64,000 nt of DNA. Source: Oegoconia quadripuncta. Its lineage: Eukaryota > Arthropoda > Insecta > Lepidoptera > Autostichidae. The DNA is taken from assembly GCA_949316235.1 (NCBI GenBank), contig OX438744.1, positions 38,808,778 to 38,872,777 of the forward strand, written 5' to 3'. This document shows, piece after piece, positions 51,072-62,021 of the stretch. The translations under genes and the position numbers were made by a program. The notes beneath the pieces are model-generated. The model worked only from the letters and a program-made list of their open reading frames with translations. It searched no databases and was not told the DNA's origin. Every line of letters starts with the position of its first letter. Positions within the stretch are counted from its first letter, which is position 1.

Positions 51072-51246
51072 TTTACTGGAGGTAACGTTTTTCGAGTGTA
51101 TGTGTGTATGTATTTTGGCTCATCCTGTAGCCTAAACCGCTTAACCGATTTCTAAATGCATGGTGTCTTGATACGCTGGACTGTCACCGCATAAATTTTG
51201 TGATAAAAAATCCAACATGGCGTACGCGAAATACAAAATATTTAAG
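51072..51246 (+). repeat. repeat-F copy
   Basis: ACTGGAGGTAACGTTTTTCG, CATCCTGTAGCCTAAACCGC and AAAAAATCCAACATGGCGTA. The first bases are missing. Confidence 0.6.
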
Positions 51247-51330
51247 TAATTATATAAAGTAACGCAACATTTTAATATCGTATTGTAATTGTACCAATTG
51301 TATATTGTAATAAATTCCATTCATCGCATT

Positions 51331-51558
51331 TATCCCGTGGATATTATAAAAAGCGAGTAAGAGACTTTCTACCAAAAACATTTATAGACTTTCACGTTTC
51401 AACAGCGATGGGCTCACATGTCACGTGTGCATTTCTGTATTTCATAAGGTGAAACTATGGATATTGTTTCAAGCATTTTTTTGAAATATTTAGAACACCC
51501 AAATGCGTTTGGAATATTTCTGACCACCCGATTTGGGACAAGGGTTGTGACGTTATGT
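51331..51558 (+). repeat. repeat-N copy 4
   Basis: TTCAACAGCGATGGGCTCAC, GTGCATTTCTGTATTTCATA and TCTGACCACCCGATTTGGGA. Confidence 0.6.
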
Positions 51559-51645
51559 ATTTAAAAATTTTGAATTTAGTAAACAGATAACCCCATAAAG
51601 GCTCAAATCGCTTAAATACATGAACCAATTACTTTCTTAATAAAA

Positions 51646-51716
51646 AGGCGACTTCTTTTAAGACACCTACGGGGAGAGGCGAGTGGGTTCTATTCCCGAA
51701 ACTACACAGTACAATA
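51646..51716 (-). repeat. repeat-N scrap
   Basis: AAGACACCTACGGGGAGAGG and ACTACACAGTACAATATTTC are the reversed start of repeat-N. Confidence 0.45.
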
Positions 51717-52039
51717 TTTCTTTTTAGTAAGTAATAATAATTATAAATTCAAACTCACATCTACAGAGTTATAACAACTTATCACAGACCACGTTTAAAA
51801 TTATGCTATTTTTTGCTGCAAAACTTTTTTATTCCAATAACAGCCTCGAAGTCGGCACCAGACGGCAGCATTACCTTACCTAACTGTTTTTTTTAATCCG
51901 TCACAAATGGATATTTCCAGTTAAACCCACTCGTGATTTGTGTTTAATTTTTAATTATTTAAGGTTTTAATTAAAGATGCTTAATTAAAACTGTAGTTAG
52001 ACTTAACGAAGATTGTTTGGATAGGTATAGGAATTCAAA
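51717..52039. other. unassigned AT-rich sequence
   Basis: No gene or recognised repeat. Confidence 0.35.
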
Positions 52040-52370
52040 CTCCGCCTTCATGGCTCAATGTAAACAACATTGGGTTTACGATTCGGGGGTCGTGGGTTCG
52101 ATCCCCAGCGGGGTACACGTTTCAGTACTCGGTTTGGTTGGTGGTAGGGCATTTTAAATGTCCGCCTGGCTAGCTACCACCATGTTATCTAAATCTGCCG
52201 CCAAGCAGCAGTGTTAATGGCATTGTTGTGTTCCGGTTGTCAGAGATAAGATAGCCAGTCCCCTAAATGTATTGGGGTTTCCGGGTCAGTACGCTTCGAC
52301 CTTCGACCTCAGCTTCACTTAACATCAGTTGTGATTGAGGTCAAGTACCAACCAGTTGTGCATAAAAAAA
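52040..52370 (+). repeat. SINE-A, full length
   Basis: TCCGCCTTCATGGCTCAATG, box B GGTTCGATCCCCAGCGGGGT, every body block, GTGATTGAGGTCAAGTACC and an A tail. Confidence 0.85.
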
Positions 52371-52589
52371 TACCTAAACTCAAACTGACAAAGGTTTTTA
52401 TGTCGGCATTTATAAAAATAATGTTTGGAAAATTAGTGTGTGGCAGTCCATTTTCCAGTCGGGTTTGCATCCCCTTTGGTCTTTCTATAATCACAGGAGA
52501 CAGGAGACTTTCTCTTACTTGCGTAAAGCATGAACATGGTAGAAGCCGGGTGCACTCTGTTAGAGTTAAACGCTCAATTTAACTATTTA

Positions 52590-52702
52590 ACTAATATTGT
52601 AAATGCGGAAGTTGTGATTTGTTTGTTTGTTTATTTGTTTCTCAATCACGGTGAAACGGCTTTACAAATTTGAATGAAATTTGGTATGTAGATAGAATAT
52701 TA
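52590..52702 (-). repeat. repeat-E copy
   Basis: AACTAATATTGTAAATGCGG and AATGAAATTTGGTATGTAGA on the plus strand. Confidence 0.55.
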
Positions 52703-52801
52703 TTATTATTATATTATCATAGACGAGCAGCATTACTGCTGGTATGTCTATGTCACAGTGTTGGAAGAGGTTCACATTGTTCATTATGTTGTTATTCAGT
52801 C

Positions 52802-53128
52802 AATATGTTGTTATTCAATAAGCTGCCCATAGAACTGAAGGTAATAACAGATTTAAAACAATTTAAATTCAAATTAAAGCAGCTCCTGTTGGAAAAGTGT
52901 TGCTACAGACTTGACGATTTTTAAATACATTGACTGATTTATAATAATATTTGACTATTTGCTTTATTAAAATTGAATGTTTTTATATTAGTTATTTTAT
53001 GTATTGTTAGGTGACTTTTAATATGATTAAAGAAAACTCTATCGGAGTTAAGCTCGCCTTTGTACATTTTATATACAGCATATTTCTGTAATAATTTTGT
53101 GTACAATAAAGATATTAAGATAAGATAT
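52802..53128 (+). pseudogene. LINE C-terminal stub and 3' tail
   Basis: NMLLFNKLPIELKVITDLKQ, FKFKLKQLLLEKCCYRLDDF and a stop at 52922-52924. The LFNKLP, FK.KLK and EK.YY..DEF-like landmarks fit a jockey-like LINE end. The tail has CGCCTTTGTACATTTTAT and TGTGTACAATAAAG. Confidence 0.65.
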
Positions 53129-53340
53129 TAAGATATTAATGTTGTGCTTATAATTAGATTTTATGTTTTTGTACTGATGCAATTAGACTATGTTTTATAA
53201 TTTATTCCATAATTTTATAAATTAATCCTAGTTATTGATAAGTTATTCCATATTTTATAATTTTATTTTATTTTTTTATGTTATATAATTTCGAACACAA
53301 TGACATTGTTGACGAATAAATACAATACAATACAATATTT
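53129..53340 (+). mobile_element. second LINE tail
   Basis: AT-rich UTR ending GACGAATAAATACAATACAA, directly after the previous tail. Confidence 0.45.
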
Positions 53341-53344
53341 AAGT

Positions 53345-53590
53345 CATCACTAGTTTTTTTTAAATTTATCCAATCTATTCTTGAACGAATTCACAGATTG
53401 GGCGGAGACAACCTCTTCCGGCAGCTTATTCCTGGCTTGAACAACACGATTGCTCAGAAAGTGAGGCGACATTGATGTCAGCGTGAGTGCGGCTTATTCG
53501 CAGAGCGTGTCCTCGTAACGGTCGTATGTCTTTCATCCTGAATATGTCGTGCAAGTGAGGCAGGTTGTATTTATAGGTGAGAATATACCC
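53345..53590 (-). pseudogene. CR1-like LINE C-terminal relic
   Basis: The minus strand reads YKYNLPHLHDIFRMKDIRPL, RGHALRISRTHADIN, then after a frameshift SPHFLSNRVVQARNKLPEEV and VSAQSVNSFKNRLDKF. The FFS.RVV..WN.LPEEVV.A.S.NSFKNRLD pattern is a clear CR1/L2-like end, although WN is changed to RN here. One frameshift, so dead. Confidence 0.7.
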
Positions 53591-53819
53591 TGGATTAAGA
53601 CAGAATTGTATTCCAAAGACACATATTTTATTCCGTGGGTGGGTGTAACATTAGCTTAGCATATCCACTGTCGGTTAACGCTAGGCTATTATATAAACTT
53701 ATTAAGTTAGCTCATAAAAATAGATAATTCCACAACAAAGTTAACAATTACAGAGCGACATGGTCACATTCAAGAGACTAAGCTCTTTAAATATAGATTA
53801 AAAAAAAAGACATCGGACA

Positions 53820-54165
53820 TTTTTTATCCTGATGAAGGTTTTATGTTTGTTTATTTATTCAAACAGGTGGATTATATTAGAAAGTTATTTACATCGAACT
53901 TAGAAAAAAAGAAAATATAAGAATAACATAATATTTACATAATTACAAAAAATGTATAGCGTCTAGCTCTCCCACCTGGGGCATTGTCCCCAACACACTG
54001 GCTGCATTGCCCCGCTGAATTGCTAGGCTTAATCTTTGAGCGAAAAAAGAGCCCGCCCTTATATCACCTGATGCCACAATTAGCTTATCAGACACCGCCT
54101 TTACGAATTTTTTGTTTTTTTTTTTTCCTGATAAAGTGTGTAGTTTTTGCGAGATAAACAAATTT
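53820..54165 (-). pseudogene. LINE-RGN C-terminal stub and 3' UTR
   Basis: The minus strand reads FVKAVSDKLIVASGDIRAGS, FFAQRLSLAIQRGNAASVLG, TMPQVGELDAIHFL and a stop at 53943. The UTR ends in GAATAAATAAACAAAC. It pairs with the copy at 29.8 kb. Confidence 0.65.
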
Positions 54166-54194
54166 CCACTATAAAGTTATTTAAAAAATTGGGC

Positions 54195-54292
54195 TTATAT
54201 GGTAACTGAAATAGAAGATATTGGCATAGGTAGTTTTTTTTTTTCAAAATCCATTATCGAATAAAGCGTTGTGTCATTTGACGATCGCGTTT
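54195..54292 (+). repeat. repeat-U copy
   Basis: GAAATAGAAGATATTGGCAT, CAAAATCCATTATCGAATAA and AGCGTTGTGTC. Confidence 0.55.
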
Positions 54293-54444
54293 GTAGCCTA
54301 TTCCACATAATTACATCATTAAATTAAATAAATAAATAGGTACTTGGAAAACAATATGACTTCCAAATAAATTTTACATGATAGGAACTCTACGAATCCC
54401 GCCAGTCGCATATCAATCTCAGACCAGCGAGGTCGATGCTGATT

Positions 54445-54552
54445 AAAAAAAAAAATATTTACCTATGCCAATATACCCTCTATTCGACTTACCTAATATG
54501 CGGTCAAAAACCCACCGGTATGTTTTATAAAATGATATACATTTGCGAAAAA
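54445..54552 (-). repeat. repeat-U copy, reversed
   Basis: TTTACCTATGCCAATATACC, CTATTCGACTTACCTAATAT and GTCAAAAACCCACCGGTATG. It faces the copy at 54.2 kb, as the two arms at 19.1 and 20.6 kb also do. Confidence 0.55.
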
Positions 54553-54739
54553 AGATGTTTGCAAATTAAACAGCTGATGAATCGTTTCTTGTAAAACCAA
54601 TATTTGCTAATAATTTTTTGGTCGCCTCATTGATCAGCTTCCACAGAAATAGAGACAGTTACTCCGATGGAAATCGATAAAGGTCGCGTAGTGGGAAAGG
54701 CATGGTCAGCATTGGACTTACACTGTTGATTATTATTTA

Positions 54740-54890
54740 TTTATTTTATTTTAACACTTTATTGTACACACACACAAAGAAATGGTCATTAACAAATATT
54801 TTAGAAAAATGTACAAAGGGCGAACTTATCTCTATAAGAGATCTCTTCCAGCAAACCCGTGAGAGCGAAATTTTATATAAAAGGTAGACA
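54740..54890 (-). mobile_element. LINE 3' tail
   Basis: The minus strand has GGAAGAGATCTCTTATAGAG, AAGTTCGCCCTTTGTACATT and TGTACAATAAAGTG. Confidence 0.6.
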
Positions 54891-55183
54891 TAAAGTGTAC
54901 ACGAAACAGAAGAAACAAAAAATGTTAAAAATATCATATAAAAGAATAAAACCAACATAATACATTAAACGAAAAATTACGTTATTATGTTATAGAATAA
55001 TGAAAAGTACTATGAACAATATTGCTATGTTAAATGGGCTAAAGGAATTTTCAGTTTTCTTATAAAAGACATCAACGAGCTCCGTCATGTAACTGTTAAC
55101 CTCTCGAAGAAAGTTTTGCTGTATTCTAAAATCCTACAACCGTAGGATCTTCAAAAGCAGAGTGAATAGAATAATCGTAATTT
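54891..55183. other. unassigned AT-rich sequence
   Basis: No gene or recognised repeat. Confidence 0.35.
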
Positions 55184-56075
55184 AACGACCGATTAGTGTA
55201 GTGAATAGTGACCCTGTCAGCGAAACCAACAGTTGCGGGTTCGAATCTCGCGACGGGTAAATGTTTATGTGATGAATATGAACATTTATTCCTGAGTCAT
55301 GGATGTTTATAAATATTTATAAATTATATTTATTATTTATAAATTAAGGTCAAGAGATACATTAAGACAAATATTTAAAGAAATTAATATTTTAACATTT
55401 TCGTCACAATATATATATGAAAATCTTGTATATGTTAAGAGAAATATATATTCATTCGAGAAACATTGTGACCGACATAATGTCAATACAAGGAGCAAAA
55501 ATCAATTAGCTGTACCTTTTAGTAGACTTAGTAAAGTTAATAAGTCATTCAGAGGTCAATGTGTGCGCTTCTACAACAAGGTTCCCATGGATATACGGAA
55601 TCTTCCGCTTAATAAATTTAAACTTATTATAAAACAAAAATTATGTAAAAAGGGATATTACAAAATTTCAGATTATATTAATGAAAGTAATCCATGGGAT
55701 TAAACGGCTCCTCTACACGATATATAAAATTGTTGTAACCTTTCTTGTTTGTAAATAATTTATTGAAAAGAGACAAACCCTCTGAGTTTCTCGCTAGCTC
55801 TTCTCAGTAGTGGTCGCGTTCCGAGCTAGTGGTAGTTTAAAAAACAAATGACGTTCATAAGTGCATATTGTATTGCCTACATGAATAAATGATTTTCATT
55901 TCATTTTCATTTCATTTCATTTCATTTCATTTCATTTCTTTTCATTTCATTTCATTTCATTTCATATTTATGTATGGTTATCCGTTACCTAGTATCCATA
56001 GTACAAGCTTTGCTTAGTTTGGGACTAGATGATTGGTGTAAGTGTCCGAAATATTTATTTTTTATTTTATTTTAT
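55184..56075 (+). repeat. SINE-C split by a LINE insertion
   Basis: The head and box B GGTTCGAATCTCGCGACGGG run to 55320. The 3' part (ATCCGTTACCTAGTATCCAT, CTAGATGATTGGTGTAAGTG) resumes at 55964. Confidence 0.8.
55321..55963 (+). mobile_element. young 5'-truncated LINE-KIS insertion
   Basis: It is flanked by a perfect 8-bp target duplication, ATATTTAT (55313-55320 and 55964-55971). It has 117 codons without a stop (55350-55703): IFKEINILTFSSQYIYENLV, SFRGQCVRFYNKVPMDIRNL, PLNKFKLIIKQKLCKKGYYK. The 3' UTR has AACCCTCTGAGTTTCTCGCT and the end is a TTTCA repeat run. It represents only the C-terminal part of a reverse transcriptase, so it cannot move itself. Confidence 0.85.
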
Positions 56076-56140
56076 TTACTAGGATCACGTGCTTCATCTT
56101 CGGCCACGTAATCCAGTATATCATTAAAAAAAAATAAGAT

Positions 56141-56170
56141 ACCCACGGGAAGAGTCTGGTTCAACATAGC
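56141..56170 (-). repeat. repeat-N scrap
   Basis: ATACCCACGGGAAGAGTCTG matches the start of repeat-N in reverse. Confidence 0.4.
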
Positions 56171-56384
56171 ATAGGTAAAATAACATTTCCATAGCCTTCG
56201 TAACCGTAATTGTTATAAAATATGAAATCCACGACGTCACTTACTCAACACACTTATCGCGTTACAAACTCAGAATCATTCATTGCAAAAGTCACTTACC
56301 TACCTACCAAAAAGTTACTAAAATTGCTTACAAATTCTTGTAGGGTTCAGCACATACCTAAGTTATTAATTACTGATTAATTAT

Positions 56385-56490
56385 TCGCAGCAGCAGCTGG
56401 GAAGCGCAGGACCGATCGTTGTGGAGATCTTTGGGTGAGGCCTTTGTCCAGCAGTGGAAGTCTTTCGGCTGATATGATGATGATGAAGAA
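56385..56490 (+). mobile_element. LINE-RTE 3' end with GAT repeat
   Basis: GGAAGCGCAGGACCGATCGT, GAGGCCTTTGTCCAGCAGTG and TTTCGGCTGATATGATGATG. The coding end AQDRSLWR is still readable. Confidence 0.65.
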
Positions 56491-56544
56491 CAATTATTAT
56501 ATTTTATCGGTCGGTCAAAAATATTAGAGGTTATCTTAAACAGT

Positions 56545-56632
56545 TTTTCGATTTTAAAATGTAAAATCTGACTATTTTTAGTGTACCCTGTGTACCTGTA
56601 AAATAAAGCAGTTTTGATTTCATTTGATTTGA
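56545..56632 (+). mobile_element. LINE-KIS tail scrap
   Basis: AAATGTAAAATCTGACTATT, GTACCCTGTGTACCTGTAAA and AATAAAGCAGTTTTGATTTC, as at 30.64 kb. Confidence 0.6.
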
Positions 56633-56699
56633 ATGGATCTCTTTACAGATAAGCTTGGTTGTCAGTTTTAATAAGTGAGAGCTTGACAGTTTTAATAAG

Positions 56700-56772
56700 G
56701 GATGGTTTGCGCTCGCCAAGAACAAAAACAACTGGAAACAGATGAGGGAGGCCTTTGCCCAGCAGTGGGACA
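56700..56772 (+). mobile_element. LINE tail scrap
   Basis: AGATGAGGGAGGCCTTTGCC and CAGCAGTGGGACA. Confidence 0.45.
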
Positions 56773-57304
56773 CTATATATATAAGATTAAACGCGGAGAT
56801 ACGTTCTAAGCCATATAGTTAAGTTCTTATTCTATGTATGACGTAAAATAAAGTTGATATAAACAAACCTACGGATCTCTAAATATTACGCTAACTGTAT
56901 AACATTACAATAATGTAGGATTCCAATATTTCACCACGAATTAAACTAAAATATTTTAACTTGAAAAAAATGTAATAGAGCAAGAAGTGATGGTTCTAGA
57001 CAGGTGGATGTGGTGTCCCTCTCTAGCGTGATAGTGGGGTATAGGCTTATCCCTCTCCACCGGAAAGCTGGTTTGATAGATAAACTGTAACTGCCGGTTG
57101 TCGTAACCGACTCTGTTCGAAGGTTCTCAAAGTTAAGTTAATTCTTTAAGATAGGTTTTTTTACATGAAAAAAAAACCTTTATGAGAAGTCAGAAGGTGG
57201 CTTCATAGCGAGGTTGGCTTTACGACAGTGAATACTCAGTATGCAGAAAAAAAAAAGGAGTTAATACAGTGTAAATGAGATCGTTAAGAAGAAACGATAG
57301 AATC
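56773..57304. other. unassigned sequence
   Basis: No gene or recognised repeat. Confidence 0.35.
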
Positions 57305-57522
57305 AGAAATAATAATAATAATAAACGTCTTTGCACAAACAGCGCCATCTAGCTCCACAGTAAGTTTTTTTTGTTAATAAATACATGTATAAATGAAAAA
57401 CTCCACAACTCGGGAACACATGTCTGTATTCATCATACAAACATATGCCCCTAGCGGGATTCGAACCCGCGACCATTTGGTATAGTAGCAGAGTTTCTAA
57501 CCACTACACCAAACAGGTCGCC
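57305..57522 (-). repeat. SINE-B with internal deletion
   Basis: The minus strand has GCGACCTGTTTGGTGTAGTG, box B GGTTCGAATCCCGCTAGGGG, CTGTGGAGCTAGATGGCGCT and an (ATT)n end. About 50 bases of the body are missing. Confidence 0.75.
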
Positions 57523-57584
57523 AAACCAAACAACAGAAATAGTGTAATTAGGGGGTAAGCAGTGTAAAAGAAGACGTAGTGACA

Positions 57585-57945
57585 AATATTGAAAAAGATA
57601 CGAGTTAGTTTGGACATGTAGAGCGGATGAATGAAAGAAAACTAACGAAAGAGATGAACGAAGCGAATTTAGATGGTGGTGTTGGTAGTGGAAGACCACG
57701 GTGAACGTACCATGATTAAATCTGGGAAAATAAAGAAAGGTCAAGTCAAGAGTAACTTAAACCGACAAGCGTGTATGAACAACTTTATGAGAGTAAATGG
57801 AGCGAAAACGGATGTATCAAGATCACAGCAAGTGGAAGTACAGGCCACAGGGTCTCTGATCACCAATACCTGTTCCTTTTCTTTTTTGGTGCGTAATAAA
57901 GAACCTGAATTGCTCTTGTATTCGAAAAACTACATAAATTCCTAA
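57585..57945 (+). pseudogene. LINE-GHV reverse-transcriptase C-terminal relic
   Basis: In three frames: FGHVERMNERKLTKEMNEAN, LDGGVGSGRPR, then KGQVKSNLNRQACMNNFMRV and YQDHSKWKY. These are successive landmarks of one LINE end; two frameshifts and stops show decay. Confidence 0.65.
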
Positions 57946-58399
57946 TTGTACTCTTTTCGGTATTGTGCTTTGTAAAATGTATATTCTCCTTTTCAATCAA
58001 TCGATCAAGTACACTTTATTGCACAAAAATTATATCGCATCGCCCTTGAAACAAGCAAGTCATGTTATGCAACAGAAATGGATAAGTCATACAGGCACTT
58101 GTAAATTTGGATGATAAAAGTTTGAGATCCACTGCTGCCTTTCCCAAGAAGCTTTAGCGCACGCGCCTCTCACACCGGCAGCTACGTGCCCATTGGCCAT
58201 CAGCGTAATTAAAAGATTGTGATTTATCTGTGTTAATTAAGTAATTTAAGAATCAGGTTCATCATTTAAGGGAAATAACACCAAACTTCATGCATTTGTA
58301 TTTTACACTTGAGAAGCACTTGTCGCTTTCGTTATTGATTAGTATTCAGCATCATTCGATGGGTGACTACTACTGACAATTTCCGAATCGTGAATCGTT
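57946..58399. other. mostly unassigned
   Basis: A minus-strand LINE tail scrap (CAAGTACACTTTATTGCACA) lies at 58003-58045. No gene. Confidence 0.35.
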
Positions 58400-58560
58400 T
58401 TATTCACCACTTTCGGAGAAGGCAAAGGGATCTAAGCCCATACAGCCATGTCTTATTTCTCTTATTTCTTCAGTTTATAAGTCAGTCTCAGTCAAAACAA
58501 TTAATTCGTCGTATACTTGGCGTATACAGAGTGTAGTCACGGTTAAGTCATTCTTCAGTT
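58400..58560 (-). repeat. repeat-H copy 5
   Basis: The reverse complement has GACTTAACCGTGACTACACT (with small changes), GAATTAATTGTTTTGACTGA and CCCTTTGCCTTCTCCGAAAG. This copy extends the family's right end. Confidence 0.55.
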
Positions 58561-58796
58561 TGCGATTTAAAAAGTTGGAATGGATTGTATCGGTAACTGC
58601 CTAATTTGGCCAACGGTAGTCTTTAAATTTTCAAATCCGACCAACAGGGTAAACAGGTGATGATATACTCCATTCCCATTGAAGTTAGACAATAGGTGCT
58701 GGTTGACAGACTGACCGTCTGAGCCAACGTGGTGCGTAGTCTCTATTAGTGAAAAGCCAGCAGTGGACTATAGCTAGGAGTAACAGATTAAATATA

Positions 58797-59120
58797 ACCG
58801 CCTCAGTGGCTTAAACAACATTGGGTTTATGATTCGGAGGTCGCCGATTCGATCTCCAGCGGGGTACATGTTTAGTACTCGGTTTGGTTGGCGGAAAAGC
58901 ATTTTAAATGCCCGCCTGGATAGCTACCACCATCTTATATAAATCTGCCGCCAAACAGCAATGTTAATAGCATTCTTGTGTTCCGGGTGCCAGAGATAAG
59001 ATAGCCAATTCTCCAAATAATATCGGGTCTCCGGGTCAGTACGCTTCCACTTTCGGCCTCATCTTCACTTAACATCAGATGAGATTGACGCCAAGTGCTA
59101 ACCTGTTGAGCATAAATAAA
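58797..59120 (+). repeat. SINE-A, full length
   Basis: ACCGCCTCAGTGGCTTAAAC, box B CGATTCGATCTCCAGCGGGG, GATAAGATAGCCAATTCTCC and a shortened tail. Confidence 0.8.
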
Positions 59121-59149
59121 AATCTTTTCCATAAGCATCATTTTTTATT

Positions 59150-59372
59150 TTACGTGACTGCCCCCTGTGAGATGGTAATATTTTGTTATATAATATCTTG
59201 TTATATTATCTCCTATATTATCTCCTGCAGACTTGTCCGATTTTGATATTCAATGTGTCGTTTGATTTGTTTTCCCGAGAGTGTCATAGGATACATTTTA
59301 TGGTAAAAAATCCAACATGGCGCCCGCAAAGTACAAAATCTGTCGGGATTTTTTATTTTTATATACTTAAAT
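59150..59372 (+). repeat. repeat-F copy
   Basis: CGTGACTGCCCCCTGTGAGA, then GATACATTTTATGGTAAAAA and TCCAACATGGCGCCCGCAAA. The first half is altered by a TATATTATCTCC duplication. Confidence 0.6.
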
Positions 59373-59613
59373 TGTCATTCTTTTAGAAGTTATTTTTATT
59401 TATATATTACAATGAACAGGTTGAATACTCAGTCTAAGTAGTAATAGTCGCAAGCCTTTATAATAATAAGTAAGAACAAAATTATGAAGTAGTTTACGAG
59501 AACCGAGGAGTTATACTAGTGAGGGGAAGACGCCGCACAATTATTGTACTTCCGTTCCAGGATGTTAGGGATGCGACGATTTAGGTATCGATGTCGATAC
59601 TTTTGTTTACCAA

Positions 59614-59649
59614 TATATATATAACCAAATTTATATGGTTATATATATA
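59614..59649. other. perfect 14-bp hairpin
   Basis: TATATATATAACCA, loop AATTTATA, TGGTTATATATATA. A TATCGATGTCGATA motif lies just before it at 59587. Confidence 0.75.
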
Positions 59650-59715
59650 TAATAATACCAACCCAACTAGCATATTATGGAACTACTTTCATATTATCAG
59701 GAGACTAAGTCTTTA

Positions 59716-60028
59716 AACCGCCACTGTGGCTCAATGTAAACAACATTGGGTTTACGATTGGCAGGTCGCGGGTTCGATCTCCAGCTGCGTATATGTTTAG
59801 TATTCGGTTTGGTTGGTAGTAGCATTTTCAATGTCCGCCTGGCTAGCTACCACCATCTTATCTAAGTTTGCCGTCAAACGGCAATGTTAATATCATTGTT
59901 GTGTTCCGGTTGCCAGATATAAGATAGCCGGTCCTCGAATAAGAAGATGTTTCCGGGTTAGTACGCTTCCACTTTTAGCCTCATCTTCACTTAACATCAG
60001 GTGTGATTGAAGTCAAGTGCATAAAAAA
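59716..60028 (+). repeat. SINE-A, full length
   Basis: AACCGCCACTGTGGCTCAAT, box B GGTTCGATCTCCAGCTGCGT, GATAAGATAGCCG-like block as ATAAGATAGCCGGTCC, tail GTGATTGAAGTCAAGTGC. Confidence 0.8.
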
Positions 60029-60222
60029 ACGACTTCAAAAAGAAGAGATTTTATGCTCGTCGGTATATGTATTGTTTATGTAACTATACCCATATTTTCG
60101 TCAATTGTAAACCGATTTTGATGATTATATTTTTGTTTGCTAGGGTTTATCACCAGAGAGTCCCATATAAATTTGGTTAAGATCTGATGATGCATTCCGG
60201 AGATGGAGAGTGGAACCTTACT
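60029..60222 (+). repeat. repeat-G
   Basis: CGACTTCAAAAAGAAGAGAT, AAACCGATTTTGATGATTAT, GAGTCCCATATAAATTTGGT and AAGATCTGATGATG form a block I recognise from many lepidopteran sequences (ACTTCAAAAAAGGAGGAGG type). Confidence 0.55.
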
Positions 60223-60372
60223 GTAGTCTGTTGTTTTGCGAATTTCTAGCTGTAAATAGTCGCAATACCGTAGACATTTTTTTTGCTATATTCTTCAACA
60301 ATGTTGGAAAATAAAGGGATCTTTTTCTTTTTTATTTCTTCAGCAAAATTTTTCTTTCTGATTAACTAGATA

Positions 60373-60737
60373 CTCGTTTGACCACAATCTCACCTGATGG
60401 AAAGTGACGATGTGGCTGAAGATGAAGCACGCGATCTCCGTAGATGCCTGTTCACCCTGCTCTTGAAGATCCCAAGGTTGTAGGATTCAGGAAAGACTGA
60501 CGCCGGAAGGGAGTTCCATGCCTTGACTGTTCGGATGATGAATGAAGAATCGGACTTCTTAGTGCGAATGTTCGGTATATTAACTATATACGGGTGGAAT
60601 CCCTCCCCACGCCTAGTGGTCCGAAGATGGAATGGTGACGGTGGAATAAGATTATGTAATTCCAACGCACACTCCCCGAAATGCGTCCTGTAAAAAACTG
60701 AGAGACAGGCGACTTTACGACGGTGTTCAAGGCTTTA
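60373..60737 (-). pseudogene. LINE-FYR C-terminal domain
   Basis: The minus strand reads SLEHRRKVACLSVFYRTHFG, ECALELHNLIPPSPFHLRTT, SSFIIRTVKAWNSLPASVFP and NLGIFKSRVNRHLRRSRA, ending at 60390. It begins just after a stop at 60738, so that is the 5' truncation point. It supplies the segment missing from the copy at 62.3 kb. Confidence 0.75.
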
Positions 60738-60846
60738 ATAAAATATGAAATTAAAATACCACTGTGAACTTCATTGCGTTCTATCAGTCTGTCTAACCAT
60801 ACTTAAAAGGTAAGAACTGGATACTTATTGGATCACCTTGTAGTCC

Positions 60847-60925
60847 GTCTGTCTGAAGCCGGAAGGGAGTTCCATTCCTTGGTCGTTCGCATTATGAATG
60901 AAGAGTTGAACTGCTTAGTGCAAAT
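60847..60925 (-). pseudogene. LINE-FYR scrap
   Basis: The minus strand reads QFNSSFIMRTTKEWNSLPAS, the same region as in the copy just to the left. Confidence 0.6.
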
Positions 60926-60960
60926 CAATGTTGTTTACATTGCGCCACGGAGGCGGTCAA
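60926..60960 (-). repeat. SINE-A head scrap
   Basis: The reverse complement has GACCGCCTCCGTGGCGCAAT and GTAAACAACATTG. Confidence 0.6.
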
Positions 60961-61042
60961 AAAAATCTATATCGCTAAAAACTCTGCCACTGAGTTCTTG
61001 CTACACCGATCCAGTGCTGATATATCTCTGCTATCCGAGTTG

Positions 61043-61230
61043 TCACACACTATAGAAATCAGCACTAATTAATAATAATAATACACTAGCAGCTTTAAAC
61101 TGATGCGTATGTATCACTGCACTAGTGTTTGGTCTAATTATTTTAATATATATTACACCAGTCTGTTTTTGTAAGAGTTCACTGAGAGGACTGATCACCG
61201 ACTCTGGTAATTTCTTCCACGCTTTCACTA
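61043..61230 (-). pseudogene. LINE C-terminal scrap
   Basis: The minus strand reads VKAWKKLPESVISPLSELLQ. The KAWKKLPESV motif resembles the KAWNSLPASV region of LINE-FYR. The rest of the frame is UTR-like. Confidence 0.5.
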
Positions 61231-61231
61231 C

Positions 61232-61408
61232 TCTTTTTTTTTAAGCAGCACGGGTTAGCACTTGACCTCAATTACACCTGATGTTAAGTGAAGATGAGGC
61301 CGAAGGGTACTGGCCCGGAAACCCCATCTTATTTGGGGGACTGGCTATCTTATCTCTGACAAGCGGAACACAAGAATGCTATTAACATTGCTGTTTGGCG
61401 GCAGATAG
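61232..61408 (-). repeat. SINE-A 3' half
   Basis: The minus strand has GATAAGATAGCCAGTCCCCC and GTGTAATTGAGGTCAAGTGC, then an A run. Confidence 0.75.
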
Positions 61409-62021
61409 ATACTCGATTTGATAGGAAGTGTTTAGGATTGTTTGCACTTGGCGAGAGTGATAGCTTCGTGATGTTGGAGTGTTGACTTAGTCCTTTTTGT
61501 AAATAGTCGATATGTCGACAAGTGAGTAACAACACTACTCCCAACCCCGGCTGCGCGTGCGGCGGACCGCGACGAAGAAAGTACAACCGTCGCGTAACGG
61601 ACAACACTCACTCGAATTAAGGTATTGTTAACTCAGGATATGACTTGCTATGTAATGAAGAGATAGACAAACGTTTTTACAAATAAACATTGTCCATGAG
61701 GTATATTGACAATATTTAATAACTTAAATCGAAAATTTTAAAGACTCCCGAATAGTCTACGCTACGTAAATAATTAATTAAGTTATTGATATTCATATAA
61801 TAATATTATTAATTAATAATGTAATAGTAATTTAATCAAAACATTACCCATTCAATTTTAACGGCAACCATTGTCAGTAGTATAATAAGAATCTTTAACT
61901 GGCATAAGTTTGGTATTAGTTTTCAGTTATACAAATAAATTCGACAATTTTAGACATAATAAATGCTAGTTAGATCAATCGCATCGTACCTATTGCAATA
62001 TTAAACAGAATTTTCCTATAA
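61409..62021. other. unassigned sequence
   Basis: 61540-61605 is GC-rich (GGCTGCGCGTGCGGCGGACC). The rest is AT-rich. No gene. Confidence 0.3.
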
